Positions 49,961-58,965 of a DNA stretch of 64,000 nt are shown here, one piece after another. This DNA comes from Polynucleobacter difficilis. GTDB lineage: Bacteria; Pseudomonadota; Gammaproteobacteria; Burkholderiales; Burkholderiaceae. The translations under genes were made by a program, and so were the position numbers. The notes beneath the pieces were generated by a model. It saw nothing but the letters and a program-made list of their open reading frames with translations, was not told where the DNA came from and made no database searches. How positions within the stretch are numbered: the first letter of the stretch is position 1; the number at the start of each line of letters is the position of its first letter. Location: the NCBI RefSeq assembly GCF_003065365.1, contig NZ_CP023276.1, positions 1,674,001 through 1,738,000 of the forward strand. Reading direction: 5' to 3'.

Positions 49961-52413
49961 TGCGGACAACTGCATTCGGTAAATTCACTTGTAGTGCCGT
50001 GCTGCTTTACTGCAGCACGGCTTTTGCACACCACATTGAACTCACTCTGGCGGAGCAAGCGTGGATCAAAGCAAGGCCCGTGGTGTATTTCAGTATTCAT
50101 GAGCAACATGCGCCTTACCTTGCGCCCTTAGACAAAAGTGGGCAAGTTGGGATTTACCAATCCTTAATTGATGAGCTTAGTCAGCAAACGCAGCAGCAAT
50201 ACCAACCGATTTGGCGCGCTAACGATGCAGACTTGGCCGACCTACTTAATAAGCAATCGATTGATTTTGTTATTGATCCGCCACTGGCCTCACAACAGAA
50301 AATGCAGGCAGGGATTTGGTCAGAGCCCGTATTTTGGGGTCATAAAGTGATGGTCACGCGAACAGATACCTTACTCGATAGCCCAGTTGTCGCGCAAAAG
50401 ATGGCATTTTTTGGAACAACCTCGATACAGCGTGACCACCAATCCGTAGCCCATTTGTTTGCCGCGCTCATGAAGCGCGAGTACGACGCCGTAGTGATGC
50501 CGATTCGGCTTGCGCGGTACGGTATGCATGCGGAATATCAAACGCATTTAAAACTCAACGGTCTATATGGTCGCGAGCCACTGGCATACCGGTGGTTTAT
50601 TGGCAACCATGCCCAACACTTAAAAGGTATCCTGGAAAAGACCTTGCATACGCTTGATCCGGCAGCATCGCGTGCCATCTTTTCCATCCCCGGTTTTGGT
50701 ATCGAGCCAAGCGACGATTCTGACCATGCTGATCTTGACTTTATGCACCAGCATCACGCGCCGTGGAAGCGCCATATTCTGTTTGGCTTTTTATGCGCCA
50801 TGCTCTTGGGCGGATTTGCTTGGATTATTCATTTGCAGCGCAATCGAAAACAGCATGCTCTACAGAATGCCGCCTTGTTAATGCAAAAAGAACACGCTGA
50901 GCAGGCCAACAATGCCAAGTCTAATTTTTTGGCTGAAATGAGCCACGAAATTCGAACACCGATGAATGCGATTTTGGGGGTTCAGGAGTTATTACTGAAA
51001 AGCCCACGCTTACCCGATAGCGAGAAGCCTTTATTGCAGAGCGCCCATGCCTCGGCCGAGTCCCTCCTAGGCATGCTCAATCAAGTCCTCGATCTCTCTA
51101 AGATTGAGGCAGGCAAGCTCACCTTAACGCCAGAGCCCTGCTGCCTTAGAACCCTGGTCGAGGAGATTGATGCGGCTTTTTCGATCTTTGCGTCGAATCG
51201 CCAATTGAGTATGCATACCCATCTCGACCTGCGGATTGCAGAAGTACTGATGGTCGACTCGTTGCGACTGCGTCAAGTGTTAAACAATATTCTAAGCAAT
51301 GCAATTAAGTTTACGAATGCGGGATCGATCCATTTTTCGGTACGGATCTTGGCTGATGATCATGCAGGCCAGTTGATTGAGTTTCGCGTAATTGATACTG
51401 GTGTCGGCATGAATCCTGCCGATATTGCGATTGCCCTTCAGCCATTTGAGCAAGTCCGAGCCCAACACCAGCAACATACCGGCAATATCCATCCAGGAAC
51501 CGGGCTCGGTTTAACGATTGCCAGCCATTTGATTCGATCGATGGATAGTCGCCTGTATTTTGATAGCGAACCTGGCATGGGAAGCAATGTCTATTTTTCT
51601 GCTGCCTTTCCAAGAACAACCCAAGTAGCCTCCAATCGATTAATCACTGAGGTAACCCCACATAGTGCGCAGCGCATGCAACACCACGGCAAGCAAGTCT
51701 GCGCTTTAGTGGTCGAGGATCACCCGGCTAGCCGTCAAGTTCTATCCCTGCAATTAGAGGTGCTGGGAGCGCAGGTTACGGTCTGCGAAAGTGCTGGACA
51801 GGCATTGCTACTGCTGAAGCAGCGGCATTTTGATGTCATGCTAACCGACCACTCCATGCCTGGTATGCATGGTGCTGATTTATCGCAATCGATCCGTGCT
51901 GATGGTTTTTCGGAGCTCATCATTATTGGCGTTACCGCCGATATCTACGCCCTGGAAATTCGGCATCGACTGCTTGCCTCGGGTATGAATGCCGTTCTAA
52001 TCAAACCCCTTAACTTGGCCACCCTTGAAAATGAATTAGCACGTCACTTCACCATTATTGAAGTTGACTGCGATACAGAAGAAGACACCATTGCGTTTCC
52101 GCAACTCGGCAAAGGCAGCGCTGATCAAAATCAAATCGGCAGGCTTATCTTGCATGAAATCATGGAGGTTCACCACCAGGCGATTGCAGAGCTATCTAAT
52201 GGGGCTATATCCCAATCCGATCTGGATAGTCTGATTCATCGAATCAAAGGCGGGGCATTGCTAATGAATGGTCTGCGTTTTGCTAACCGCCTTGATAGTC
52301 TGGCCTCCAACCGCTCGGACTCCACCCCAAAACGGTCGGCCCTACTGAAAGAATTGCTCTTGAAGCAAAACAGCGTGATTGATGCTTTTTTAAACCGCCC
52401 TTCATTTGAATAA
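49957..52413 (+). CDS. Hybrid sensor histidine kinase with periplasmic Venus-flytrap domain (BvgS/EvgS-like)
   Basis: 818-residue inner-membrane phosphorelay kinase. Signal peptide (CSAVLLYCSTAFA), then one periplasmic SBP_bac_3-type domain (about 27-265), one transmembrane helix (about 272-292, ILFGFLCAMLLGGFAWIIHL), and the kinase core with His330 in FLAEMSHEIRTPMNA. HATPase motifs are NNILSNAIKF, DTGVGM and GTGLGLTIA. Receiver domain with Asp631 in MLTDHSMPGM. C-terminal HPt with His761 in LIHRIKGGALLMN. Unlike Bordetella BvgS it has only one flytrap domain and no obvious PAS domain between membrane and kinase. The start overlaps the regulator stop by four bases. Confidence 0.92.
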   Translation: MMRTTAFGKFTCSAVLLYCSTAFAHHIELTLAEQAWIKARPVVYFSIHEQHAPYLAPLDKSGQVGIYQSLIDELSQQTQQQYQPIWRANDADLADLLNKQSIDFVIDPPLASQQKMQAGIWSEPVFWGHKVMVTRTDTLLDSPVVAQKMAFFGTTSIQRDHQSVAHLFAALMKREYDAVVMPIRLARYGMHAEYQTHLKLNGLYGREPLAYRWFIGNHAQHLKGILEKTLHTLDPAASRAIFSIPGFGIEPSDDSDHADLDFMHQHHAPWKRHILFGFLCAMLLGGFAWIIHLQRNRKQHALQNAALLMQKEHAEQANNAKSNFLAEMSHEIRTPMNAILGVQELLLKSPRLPDSEKPLLQSAHASAESLLGMLNQVLDLSKIEAGKLTLTPEPCCLRTLVEEIDAAFSIFASNRQLSMHTHLDLRIAEVLMVDSLRLRQVLNNILSNAIKFTNAGSIHFSVRILADDHAGQLIEFRVIDTGVGMNPADIAIALQPFEQVRAQHQQHTGNIHPGTGLGLTIASHLIRSMDSRLYFDSEPGMGSNVYFSAAFPRTTQVASNRLITEVTPHSAQRMQHHGKQVCALVVEDHPASRQVLSLQLEVLGAQVTVCESAGQALLLLKQRHFDVMLTDHSMPGMHGADLSQSIRADGFSELIIIGVTADIYALEIRHRLLASGMNAVLIKPLNLATLENELARHFTIIEVDCDTEEDTIAFPQLGKGSADQNQIGRLILHEIMEVHHQAIAELSNGAISQSDLDSLIHRIKGGALLMNGLRFANRLDSLASNRSDSTPKRSALLKELLLKQNSVIDAFLNRPSFE

Positions 52414-52505
52414 ATACGATGGTAGCCTCGGGGGCTTGGCTTAGGATGAATTAAGTAAGTACCTCAATTTTTAGTGTTTTTGCTGTTTTGGCTTACCATA
52501 AGCCC

Positions 52506-54080
52506 GTGCCGCTCTTTTCTACTTTACGCCCCGCAGTACTTCCTGCATTTCAGTTCGCAATTCCGCTATTCCAATGGCTAGCGGTTCTGCTCTTCGGACT
52601 TGGCAGTCAGCCCCTTTGGGCATCCGCCCCTAGCGGTGCGATCGAGGCCCCTCCTGCTGTGTGGCAGTCCCTTGATAAAAATCAAATTCCGCGCGATGCA
52701 GTCAGTATTTCGGTTTTGGAGCTGCCCAGTACAGCAGGCGGCAATGCGCGCGAAATACTGGATTGGCGCGCGAAACAGTCGATGAATCCCGCTTCCACCA
52801 TTAAGCTACTAACTACCTTGGCTGCACTGGATTTGCTGGGGCCACAGTACCGCTGGAATACCAATCTGTATACGGATGGCCAGATCAAAAATGGCCTCCT
52901 CAAGGGCAATCTTTACCTGCGCGGCAGTGGCGATCCGAAATTAGTGCCAGAAGAGCTAGAGCAAATGATGAAAAGTCTACGCGCCTTGGGCATTCAACGC
53001 ATTGATGGGAATTTGATTTTTGACCGCAGCGCCTACAGTCCTGAGGTAATGGAGCACACCACCATTGACGGGGAATCAATGCGGGCCTATAACGTCCCAC
53101 CCGATCCACTGTTATATGCTTTTAGAACATTATCATTTCAGCTGACTCAAACCAACAATAGCAATGGTGTTGCGATTTCGTATACCCCTGCTCTTGCCTA
53201 TTTTAAGGTTAACAATCGACTGCGTACCAGTAAGCAAAATTGCGATGACTGGCAACGAAAGATGCAGTTTGAGTTAGTAAAAAATGTCAGTTCGGAGTCA
53301 AAAAATTCAGATCTTTTAAGTGCGCAATTTACCGGCGAGTTCCCAAGCGCCTGTAAAAGCATTAACTACAATGTCGTGGCATTAGATGCCAATACTTTTT
53401 TAACCTTAGGGTTTGCGGCGGCATGGGAGTTGGCTGGTGGCTCTTGGGTCAAGCAACCGCAAGGGAAAAGTGGTGAGGTTCCCCTGTTTGCAAGGCCATT
53501 ACTGGAATTTCAGGGTGGGCCATTGATTCATGCAGTGAACGACATCAATAAGTTTTCCAATAACGTCATGGCTCGGCAAGTATTTTTAACGCTTGGCTTA
53601 GAGCGTTTAGGTAAGCCGGCATCCACCGGCGCGAGTGATCGGGTCATGCAAGCCTGGCTCAAACAACGGGGTTTGGATTTTCCTGAATTGGTTTTAGAAA
53701 ATGGTTCGGGCTTATCGCGCAATGAAGCCATTAGTGCGCGTCACCTCAATGATCTATTGATTACTGCCCGTCAACTTCCATCGGGAGATCTCTTTATACA
53801 GTCACTGCCCTTGGCCGGATCGGATGGCACCATGAAGAATCGACTAATTAAGCAGTTACGGCAATTCTTGCACCTCAAGACAAAACCAGAAGCGCGCATT
53901 AAAACCGGATCGCTTACGGAAGTGCGGACGATATCGGGCTATGTGATTAGTCAGTCTGGCAAAACCTATGCCGTTAGTTCATTCATTAATCACCCCAATG
54001 CCTTTCGTGGCATGGATGCCCACGATCAACTGCTGACATGGTTGCTAACGGGCGGCCCCGAGCCAAAACAAGCGCGCTGA
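52506..54080 (+). CDS. dacB: D-alanyl-D-alanine carboxypeptidase/endopeptidase (PBP4)
   Basis: 524-residue periplasmic penicillin-binding protein of peptidase family S13, which trims peptidoglycan stem peptides and cuts crosslinks. Active-site motifs are Ser97-x-x-Lys100 (NPASTIKLL), SNN in NKFSNNVMAR, and KTG in ARIKTGSLTEV. A signal peptide (FQWLAVLLFGLGSQPLWA) precedes the mature part. No ATG is available: the frame opens with a TTG at 52488 or the GTG at 52506, and neither has a clear ribosome-binding site. The GTG is chosen because it gives a more usual signal peptide. The last 55 bases overlap the convergent Sua5-type gene. Confidence 0.92.
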   Translation: MPLFSTLRPAVLPAFQFAIPLFQWLAVLLFGLGSQPLWASAPSGAIEAPPAVWQSLDKNQIPRDAVSISVLELPSTAGGNAREILDWRAKQSMNPASTIKLLTTLAALDLLGPQYRWNTNLYTDGQIKNGLLKGNLYLRGSGDPKLVPEELEQMMKSLRALGIQRIDGNLIFDRSAYSPEVMEHTTIDGESMRAYNVPPDPLLYAFRTLSFQLTQTNNSNGVAISYTPALAYFKVNNRLRTSKQNCDDWQRKMQFELVKNVSSESKNSDLLSAQFTGEFPSACKSINYNVVALDANTFLTLGFAAAWELAGGSWVKQPQGKSGEVPLFARPLLEFQGGPLIHAVNDINKFSNNVMARQVFLTLGLERLGKPASTGASDRVMQAWLKQRGLDFPELVLENGSGLSRNEAISARHLNDLLITARQLPSGDLFIQSLPLAGSDGTMKNRLIKQLRQFLHLKTKPEARIKTGSLTEVRTISGYVISQSGKTYAVSSFINHPNAFRGMDAHDQLLTWLLTGGPEPKQAR

Positions 54081-55135
54081 AGTCGGTCCCGTACCCCATC
54101 CCACTCTTGCCCCATGGGCGGCTCGGGCATCACGATTAATTCCCACGAATGGTCATCTAAGTCACGCAACAATCGGTATAGGCGGCTAGCAAATAAGTCA
54201 CTCTGCTCTGGAATGGGTATCTGATGAATGTGCGATGCGCCCAATACCTGTGGGTCACGCATTTGTTCTGATTCCCACACCACCAGAGCTACGTGCGACT
54301 TGGTATCTGGGTATTGCGAAATGCAATCGAGCGCTGCACCCGCCGCATACAAACGCAATGGTGTGTTGGGTGCGTAATGGGCTTTAAGGCTACCCGAAAC
54401 GCGTGGAGTAACTTTGTCTGAATCTGCACGTGCGCCCGCTTGCAATACACGCACTCCTGTTTGCTGCTCAATCTGCTCTGGCGTAATCGCACCAGGGCGC
54501 AACAAGACTGGGGTGCCCGATGACAGATCCACAATCGTCGATTCGATACCAACAATGCAATCGCCGCCATCCAAGATCAATAAATCAGCTTGGTCACTGA
54601 ATTCAGCGCTGACATCCGCAGCTCGGGTAGGCGAGACCTTGCCAAAACGGTTTGCCGATGGCGCTGCTAAGCCACCGCCAAAGGCCTGCAAGAGGGCTTG
54701 CGCGACTGGATGATCAGGCGAACGCAATGCAATGGTATCTTGACCGCCAGTTACCGCGCTCAGTACGTGTTTGTCTTTTTTCAATACCAAGGTTAAGGGG
54801 CCGGGCCAGAAAGTCTCGACCAATCGCATCGCCTCTTCTGGCAGATCGCGCACCCAAGGCGCAATCAACTTAAACCAGGCGTCGGATCGATTCGCCAAGG
54901 ATGCATCTAGCATGGATGGCGCTGCCAAATGCACAATTAGCGGATGGTCTGCAGGCCTACCTTTGGCAGAGAATATGTTTTGTACCGCCTTTTGATTGCT
55001 GGCATCTGCCGCAAGTCCGTAAACCGTCTCCGTCGGAATCGCAACCAAACCACCCTGCTGTAAACGTCGTACTGCTTGCTCTACTGCTTGCTGCAATTCG
55101 GTACTGCCAATGGTGGGCTGCGGATCGGCTTTCAC
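54026..55135 (-). CDS. Sua5/YrdC/YciO-family L-threonylcarbamoyladenylate synthase
   Basis: About 369 residues. It makes threonylcarbamoyl-AMP for the t6A37 modification of ANN-decoding tRNAs. The YrdC domain has GGLVAIPTETVYGLAADA, KGRPADHPLIVHL, VALRSPDHPVAQALL and SANRFGKVSPT. The long C-terminal Sua5 extension follows SGSLKAHYAPNTPLRLY. No ATG lies near the start; the GTG at 55135, 14 bases after the purK stop, is preferred over a TTG at 55189 inside purK. Its 3' end runs 55 bases into dacB on the opposite strand. Confidence 0.92.
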   Translation of the reverse strand: MKADPQPTIGSTELQQAVEQAVRRLQQGGLVAIPTETVYGLAADASNQKAVQNIFSAKGRPADHPLIVHLAAPSMLDASLANRSDAWFKLIAPWVRDLPEEAMRLVETFWPGPLTLVLKKDKHVLSAVTGGQDTIALRSPDHPVAQALLQAFGGGLAAPSANRFGKVSPTRAADVSAEFSDQADLLILDGGDCIVGIESTIVDLSSGTPVLLRPGAITPEQIEQQTGVRVLQAGARADSDKVTPRVSGSLKAHYAPNTPLRLYAAGAALDCISQYPDTKSHVALVVWESEQMRDPQVLGASHIHQIPIPEQSDLFASRLYRLLRDLDDHSWELIVMPEPPMGQEWDGVRDRLQRACFGSGPPVSNHVSS

Positions 55136-55149
55136 TACTTCAGCATCAC

Positions 55150-56361
55150 TTAAGGAGCAATGCCTAAATCGCCGGCAACAGCAGTGCAATTCTGCCGCGC
55201 CTCATCCAGGGATTGACCAAGGCAATTGACATGGCCCATTTTGCGACCGGGCAGGGGCGAAGCCTTACCGTACAAATGCAATTTTGCATCGGGGTGGCTG
55301 AGAACGCGCTCCCATGCTGGTTCGCTTGCAGTCGTTTGCTGCTTACCGTCTTGAACAAACCATGCATCACCCAAAATATTGAGCATGGCAACCGGACTTA
55401 ATAAGCGCGTATCACCCAGCGGCAAGCGGGCCATTGCCCTCACCTGCTGCTGAAACTGACTGGTAACGCACGCATCCATGGTGTAGTGCCCTGAATTATG
55501 CGGGCGTGGCGCCACTTCATTGGCAACGATGCTGCCATCGGTAAGAACAAAGTATTCGACGCAAAGCACGCCGACATAGTTCATCTCCTGCGCAATGGCG
55601 CTGGTCGCTTTTTGAATCCGCTCGAGTAAAACAGGATGCCGCTGTAACGATGGCGAGGGTACTGTACTGGTATGCAAGATGCCCTGGCGATGGATGTTTT
55701 CAGCGGGCGGGAATGAGCGCACATCACCATCATGCCCACGCGCCACAATGGCCGACACCTCAAAAGCCAATGCCATGCGCTTCTCTAATACACAGGGAAC
55801 CTGACCTAAATCATTCCAAGCCGCCGCCAATTGATCGCGCGACTGTACTGTAATCTGGCCTTTGCCGTCATAACCGAGGCGCACTGTTTTTAAAATACCA
55901 GGGAAGAGATTGTTCGCAAGCAAGGCTAAATCAGCTTCGCTATTAATCACACCATAGGGCACCGGGCCAACACCCGAGATAGGCGCGCACTGCGCCAAAA
56001 ATGCTTTTTCTTTAATGCGGTCTTGTGCAATCGAGACGCAGCTGCTATCAGGAGCAACAAAAATCCCGCGGGTTTTAAAAAAATCGAGCGCTTGTGCGGG
56101 AACGTTTTCAAACTCGGTACTAATGGCAGAACACAAACTCGCCATTTCAGAGAGGGCGGCTGCATCAAGGTAATCGGCACATAAATGTTTTTCGGCAACC
56201 GATCCACCCGGACTCAGTGGATCAGGATCGAGTACGCAGACTTTAAATCCCAAAGACTGCGCTTCATGGATAAACATACGCCCAAGCTGACCGCCACCCA
56301 AAATACCCAGCCAGGCCGGCGATTTACAGATAGTCGAGGAAGAGGCTGCGTCCATACTCAT
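55150..56361 (-). CDS. purK: N5-carboxyaminoimidazole ribonucleotide synthase
   Basis: 403-residue ATP-grasp enzyme converting AIR, bicarbonate and ATP to N5-CAIR. It starts after a short tail with WLGILGGGQLGRMF. ATP-grasp blocks include GILKTVRLGYDGKGQ, CVLEKRMALAFEVSAIVARG and the metal/substrate motif VNEVAPRPHNSGHYTMDAC. In-frame ATGs at 56361 and 56355 and a TTG at 56364 are close together; 56361 is used. It directly follows purE, whose product PurE acts on the N5-CAIR formed here. Confidence 0.95.
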   Translation of the reverse strand: MSMDAASSSTICKSPAWLGILGGGQLGRMFIHEAQSLGFKVCVLDPDPLSPGGSVAEKHLCADYLDAAALSEMASLCSAISTEFENVPAQALDFFKTRGIFVAPDSSCVSIAQDRIKEKAFLAQCAPISGVGPVPYGVINSEADLALLANNLFPGILKTVRLGYDGKGQITVQSRDQLAAAWNDLGQVPCVLEKRMALAFEVSAIVARGHDGDVRSFPPAENIHRQGILHTSTVPSPSLQRHPVLLERIQKATSAIAQEMNYVGVLCVEYFVLTDGSIVANEVAPRPHNSGHYTMDACVTSQFQQQVRAMARLPLGDTRLLSPVAMLNILGDAWFVQDGKQQTTASEPAWERVLSHPDAKLHLYGKASPLPGRKMGHVNCLGQSLDEARQNCTAVAGDLGIAP

Positions 56362-56364
56362 CAA

Positions 56365-56871
56365 TTACTTTGGCGCTAATTCCATGGACTGCGCTAGCGC
56401 AGTCTGTTTACTGCGAAAGCCCTCAAGGGCCCTCATCAATTCAGCATCGTGCGCAGCCAAAATAGCAATGACATGCAAAGCTGCATTGGCAGCGCCCGCC
56501 TCGCCAATCGCAAAGGTAGCTACCGGAATGCCCTTGGGCATTTGCACAATCGAATACAAAGAGTCTTCACCGCGTAAATACTTGCTGGGAACCGGCACGC
56601 CAAAAACAGGCACTAGGGTTTTTGAGGCCAGCATACCTGGCAAATGGGCGGCGCCACCTGCGCCGGCAATGATGGCCCTCAGGCCACGACTGCGAGCCGC
56701 TTCTGCATACGCAAACATATCATCGGGCATGCGGTGCGCAGATAAAACCTGAGCCTCATACGGTACGCCAAACTGGTCTAGCATCTGGGCAGCATGCTGC
56801 ATAACGTCCCAATCGGAATTGGAACCCATGACAATGCCAACGACTGCTGTTGCGTTTGAACCTGCGCTCAT
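56365..56871 (-). CDS. purE: N5-carboxyaminoimidazole ribonucleotide mutase
   Basis: 168-residue class I PurE that rearranges N5-CAIR to CAIR. Signature blocks: VGIVMGSNSDWDVMQHA, VLSAHRMPDDMFAYAE, AIIAGAGGAAHLPGMLAS and GVPVPSKYLRGEDSLYSIVQMP. It sits between purC and purK on the same strand, consistent with consecutive purine steps PurK-PurE-PurC. Confidence 0.96.
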   Translation of the reverse strand: MSAGSNATAVVGIVMGSNSDWDVMQHAAQMLDQFGVPYEAQVLSAHRMPDDMFAYAEAARSRGLRAIIAGAGGAAHLPGMLASKTLVPVFGVPVPSKYLRGEDSLYSIVQMPKGIPVATFAIGEAGAANAALHVIAILAAHDAELMRALEGFRSKQTALAQSMELAPK

Positions 56872-56954
56872 GACCTACTCCACTTATGCTGGATACGAAA
56901 AGAGGATCTATTATCCCAGCCTTTTGGCAGGGACTCCAGCGGAATGACCGCCAA

Positions 56955-57857
56955 TTAGCCTGCCTGGCTCAGGCGGGCGAGGGCCTCGCGGTACTTTTCT
57001 GCGGTCTTTTCGATCACCTCATTCGGTAGATCGGGGGCTGGCGCGGTTTTAGGCCACGGCTTGCCGTCGATCCGCGCTTGCTCCAACCAATCGCGTACAA
57101 ATTGCTTGTCATACGATGGGGGGTTGGTGCCAAGCTGGTATGTCTCTGCAGGCCAAAAGCGGGAAGAATCTGCCGTCAGAATCTCATCCATCAGAACCAG
57201 CTGATTGGCTTCATCTAAACCAAACTCAAACTTGGTATCGGCAATGATGATCCCGCGGGTTGCAGCGTAGCGAGACGCCTCCTCATACAAACGAATACTG
57301 ACATCGCGAATTTGATTGGCCAAGGGAGCGCCGATGCGTTTTACCACTTCGTCAAAAGAAATATTCTCATCGTGCTCACCCACAGCCGATTTGGCGGCAG
57401 GCGTAAAAATCGGCCGATCTAACTTTTGAGCATTTTTTAAGCCGGGCGGCAAAGGAACGCCGCACACGCTGCCGGTTTCTTGGTAGTCTTTCCAGCCACT
57501 GCCCGCCAAATAACCGCGCACTACGGCCTCAACCAAAATGGGCTTGAGTCGCTTCGCCACCACCGCGCGACCTTGCACCTGCTCTACTTCATTTGCCGTC
57601 ACTACGCTAGCTGGATCAATGCCAGTAAGGTGGTTTGGAATTACATGGGCTAATTTATCAAACCAAAAATTTGCCATTTGATTGAGGATGATGCCTTTTT
57701 CAGGAATGGGTTGCGGCAAAATCACATCAAAGGCCGATAAGCGATCGGTTGTGATCATCAGCAAACGGTCACTACCTAATTCATAGACGTCGCGCACCTT
57801 GCCTTTTGACAACAGGGGTAAAGAGGTAATCGAAGTTGCATGCAATGCTTTTTTCAT
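56955..57857 (-). CDS. purC: Phosphoribosylaminoimidazole-succinocarboxamide synthase
   Basis: 300-residue SAICAR synthetase that joins CAIR and aspartate using ATP. Blocks include LLSKGKVRDVYELGSDRLLMI, KPILVEAVVRGYLAGSGWKDY, IADTKFEFGLDEANQLVLMDE and LTADSSRFWPAETYQ. This is the longer eukaryote-like form common in betaproteobacteria. The start is 4 bases after the fba stop, implying one transcript with the glycolytic genes upstream. Confidence 0.96.
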   Translation of the reverse strand: MKKALHATSITSLPLLSKGKVRDVYELGSDRLLMITTDRLSAFDVILPQPIPEKGIILNQMANFWFDKLAHVIPNHLTGIDPASVVTANEVEQVQGRAVVAKRLKPILVEAVVRGYLAGSGWKDYQETGSVCGVPLPPGLKNAQKLDRPIFTPAAKSAVGEHDENISFDEVVKRIGAPLANQIRDVSIRLYEEASRYAATRGIIIADTKFEFGLDEANQLVLMDEILTADSSRFWPAETYQLGTNPPSYDKQFVRDWLEQARIDGKPWPKTAPAPDLPNEVIEKTAEKYREALARLSQAG

Positions 57858-57861
57858 TGCA

Positions 57862-58926
57862 TTACTTCACGATCTGCGCAAGCTGACCTGCGCGATAACG
57901 CTCAGCCATTTTTTCAAGAGACATGGGTTTAATCTTGGCCGCTTGACCAGCGCAACCAAACGCGGTGTAACGCGCAACGCAGATGGCCTTCGCTGCTTCG
58001 CGTGCTGGCTTGAGGTAGTCGCGTGGATCAAATTTGCCTGGGCTCTCAAACAAATAGCGGCGGATTGCAGCAGTCATGGCCAACCGAATGTCAGTATCGA
58101 TATTAATCTTGCGCACGCCGTGCTTAATGCCTTCTTGGATTTCCTCTACGGGTACGCCGTAGGTTTCTTTCATGTCGCCACCAAACGCCCGAATCTCAGC
58201 AAGTAACTCTTGCGGAACGCTCGAGGAGCCATGCATCACGAGGTGGGTATTGGGAATGCGTTGATTGATTTCTTTAATGCGAGTGATGGCCAGAATATCG
58301 CCAGTTGGCTTCTTGGTAAATTTGTATGCGCCATGGCTTGTGCCAATCGCAATCGCAAGCGCGTCGCACTGCGTCGCACGCACAAAGTCAGCTGCCTGCT
58401 CTACATCCGTTAACAACTGCTCGCGGGTCATTGCGCCATCGGCACCGTGACCGTCTTCTTTATCGCCCATCATGGTTTCAAGGGATCCCAAAACACCCAG
58501 CTCCGCCTCTACCGTGACACCGATCGAGTGTGAGAACTTCACTACCTCTTGCGATACGGCGACGTTGTAGTCATAGCTCGCAACCGACTTACCATCAGCC
58601 TCGAGTGAGCCGTCCATCATCACGCTGGTAAAGCCGCTTTTGATCGCCGCCATACATACGGCTGGACTTTGACCATGGTCTTGGTGCATCACTACTGGAA
58701 TGTGGGGATACTCCTCTATCGCTGCAGAAATCAAGTGGCGCAAAAATGCTTCGCCCGCATACTTTCGCGCTCCTGCCGATGCTTGCATGATGACGGGTGC
58801 GCCCACCTCATCTGCCGCCATCATGATGGCTTGTACCTGCTCTAAATTATTGACATTAAAAGCAGGCAATCCATAACTGTTTTCGGCAGCATGGTCTAGC
58901 AGTTGGCGCATGGATACAAGGGGCAT
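57862..58926 (-). CDS. fba: Fructose-bisphosphate aldolase, class II
   Basis: 354-residue zinc aldolase of the class IIB/CbbA type, cleaving fructose-1,6-bisphosphate or running in reverse for gluconeogenesis. Zinc and catalytic residues appear in VVMHQDHGQSPAVCM, the YDYNVAVSQEVVKFSH region and IGTSHGAYKF with HLVMHGSSSVP. It starts MPLVSMRQLLDHAAENSYGL. It lies between pyk and purC, with 39 bases after the pyk stop. Confidence 0.96.
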   Translation of the reverse strand: MPLVSMRQLLDHAAENSYGLPAFNVNNLEQVQAIMMAADEVGAPVIMQASAGARKYAGEAFLRHLISAAIEEYPHIPVVMHQDHGQSPAVCMAAIKSGFTSVMMDGSLEADGKSVASYDYNVAVSQEVVKFSHSIGVTVEAELGVLGSLETMMGDKEDGHGADGAMTREQLLTDVEQAADFVRATQCDALAIAIGTSHGAYKFTKKPTGDILAITRIKEINQRIPNTHLVMHGSSSVPQELLAEIRAFGGDMKETYGVPVEEIQEGIKHGVRKINIDTDIRLAMTAAIRRYLFESPGKFDPRDYLKPAREAAKAICVARYTAFGCAGQAAKIKPMSLEKMAERYRAGQLAQIVK

Positions 58927-58965
58927 GACAGTCTCTTCTATTTAAAGGGATAAAAATTCAAGGTC

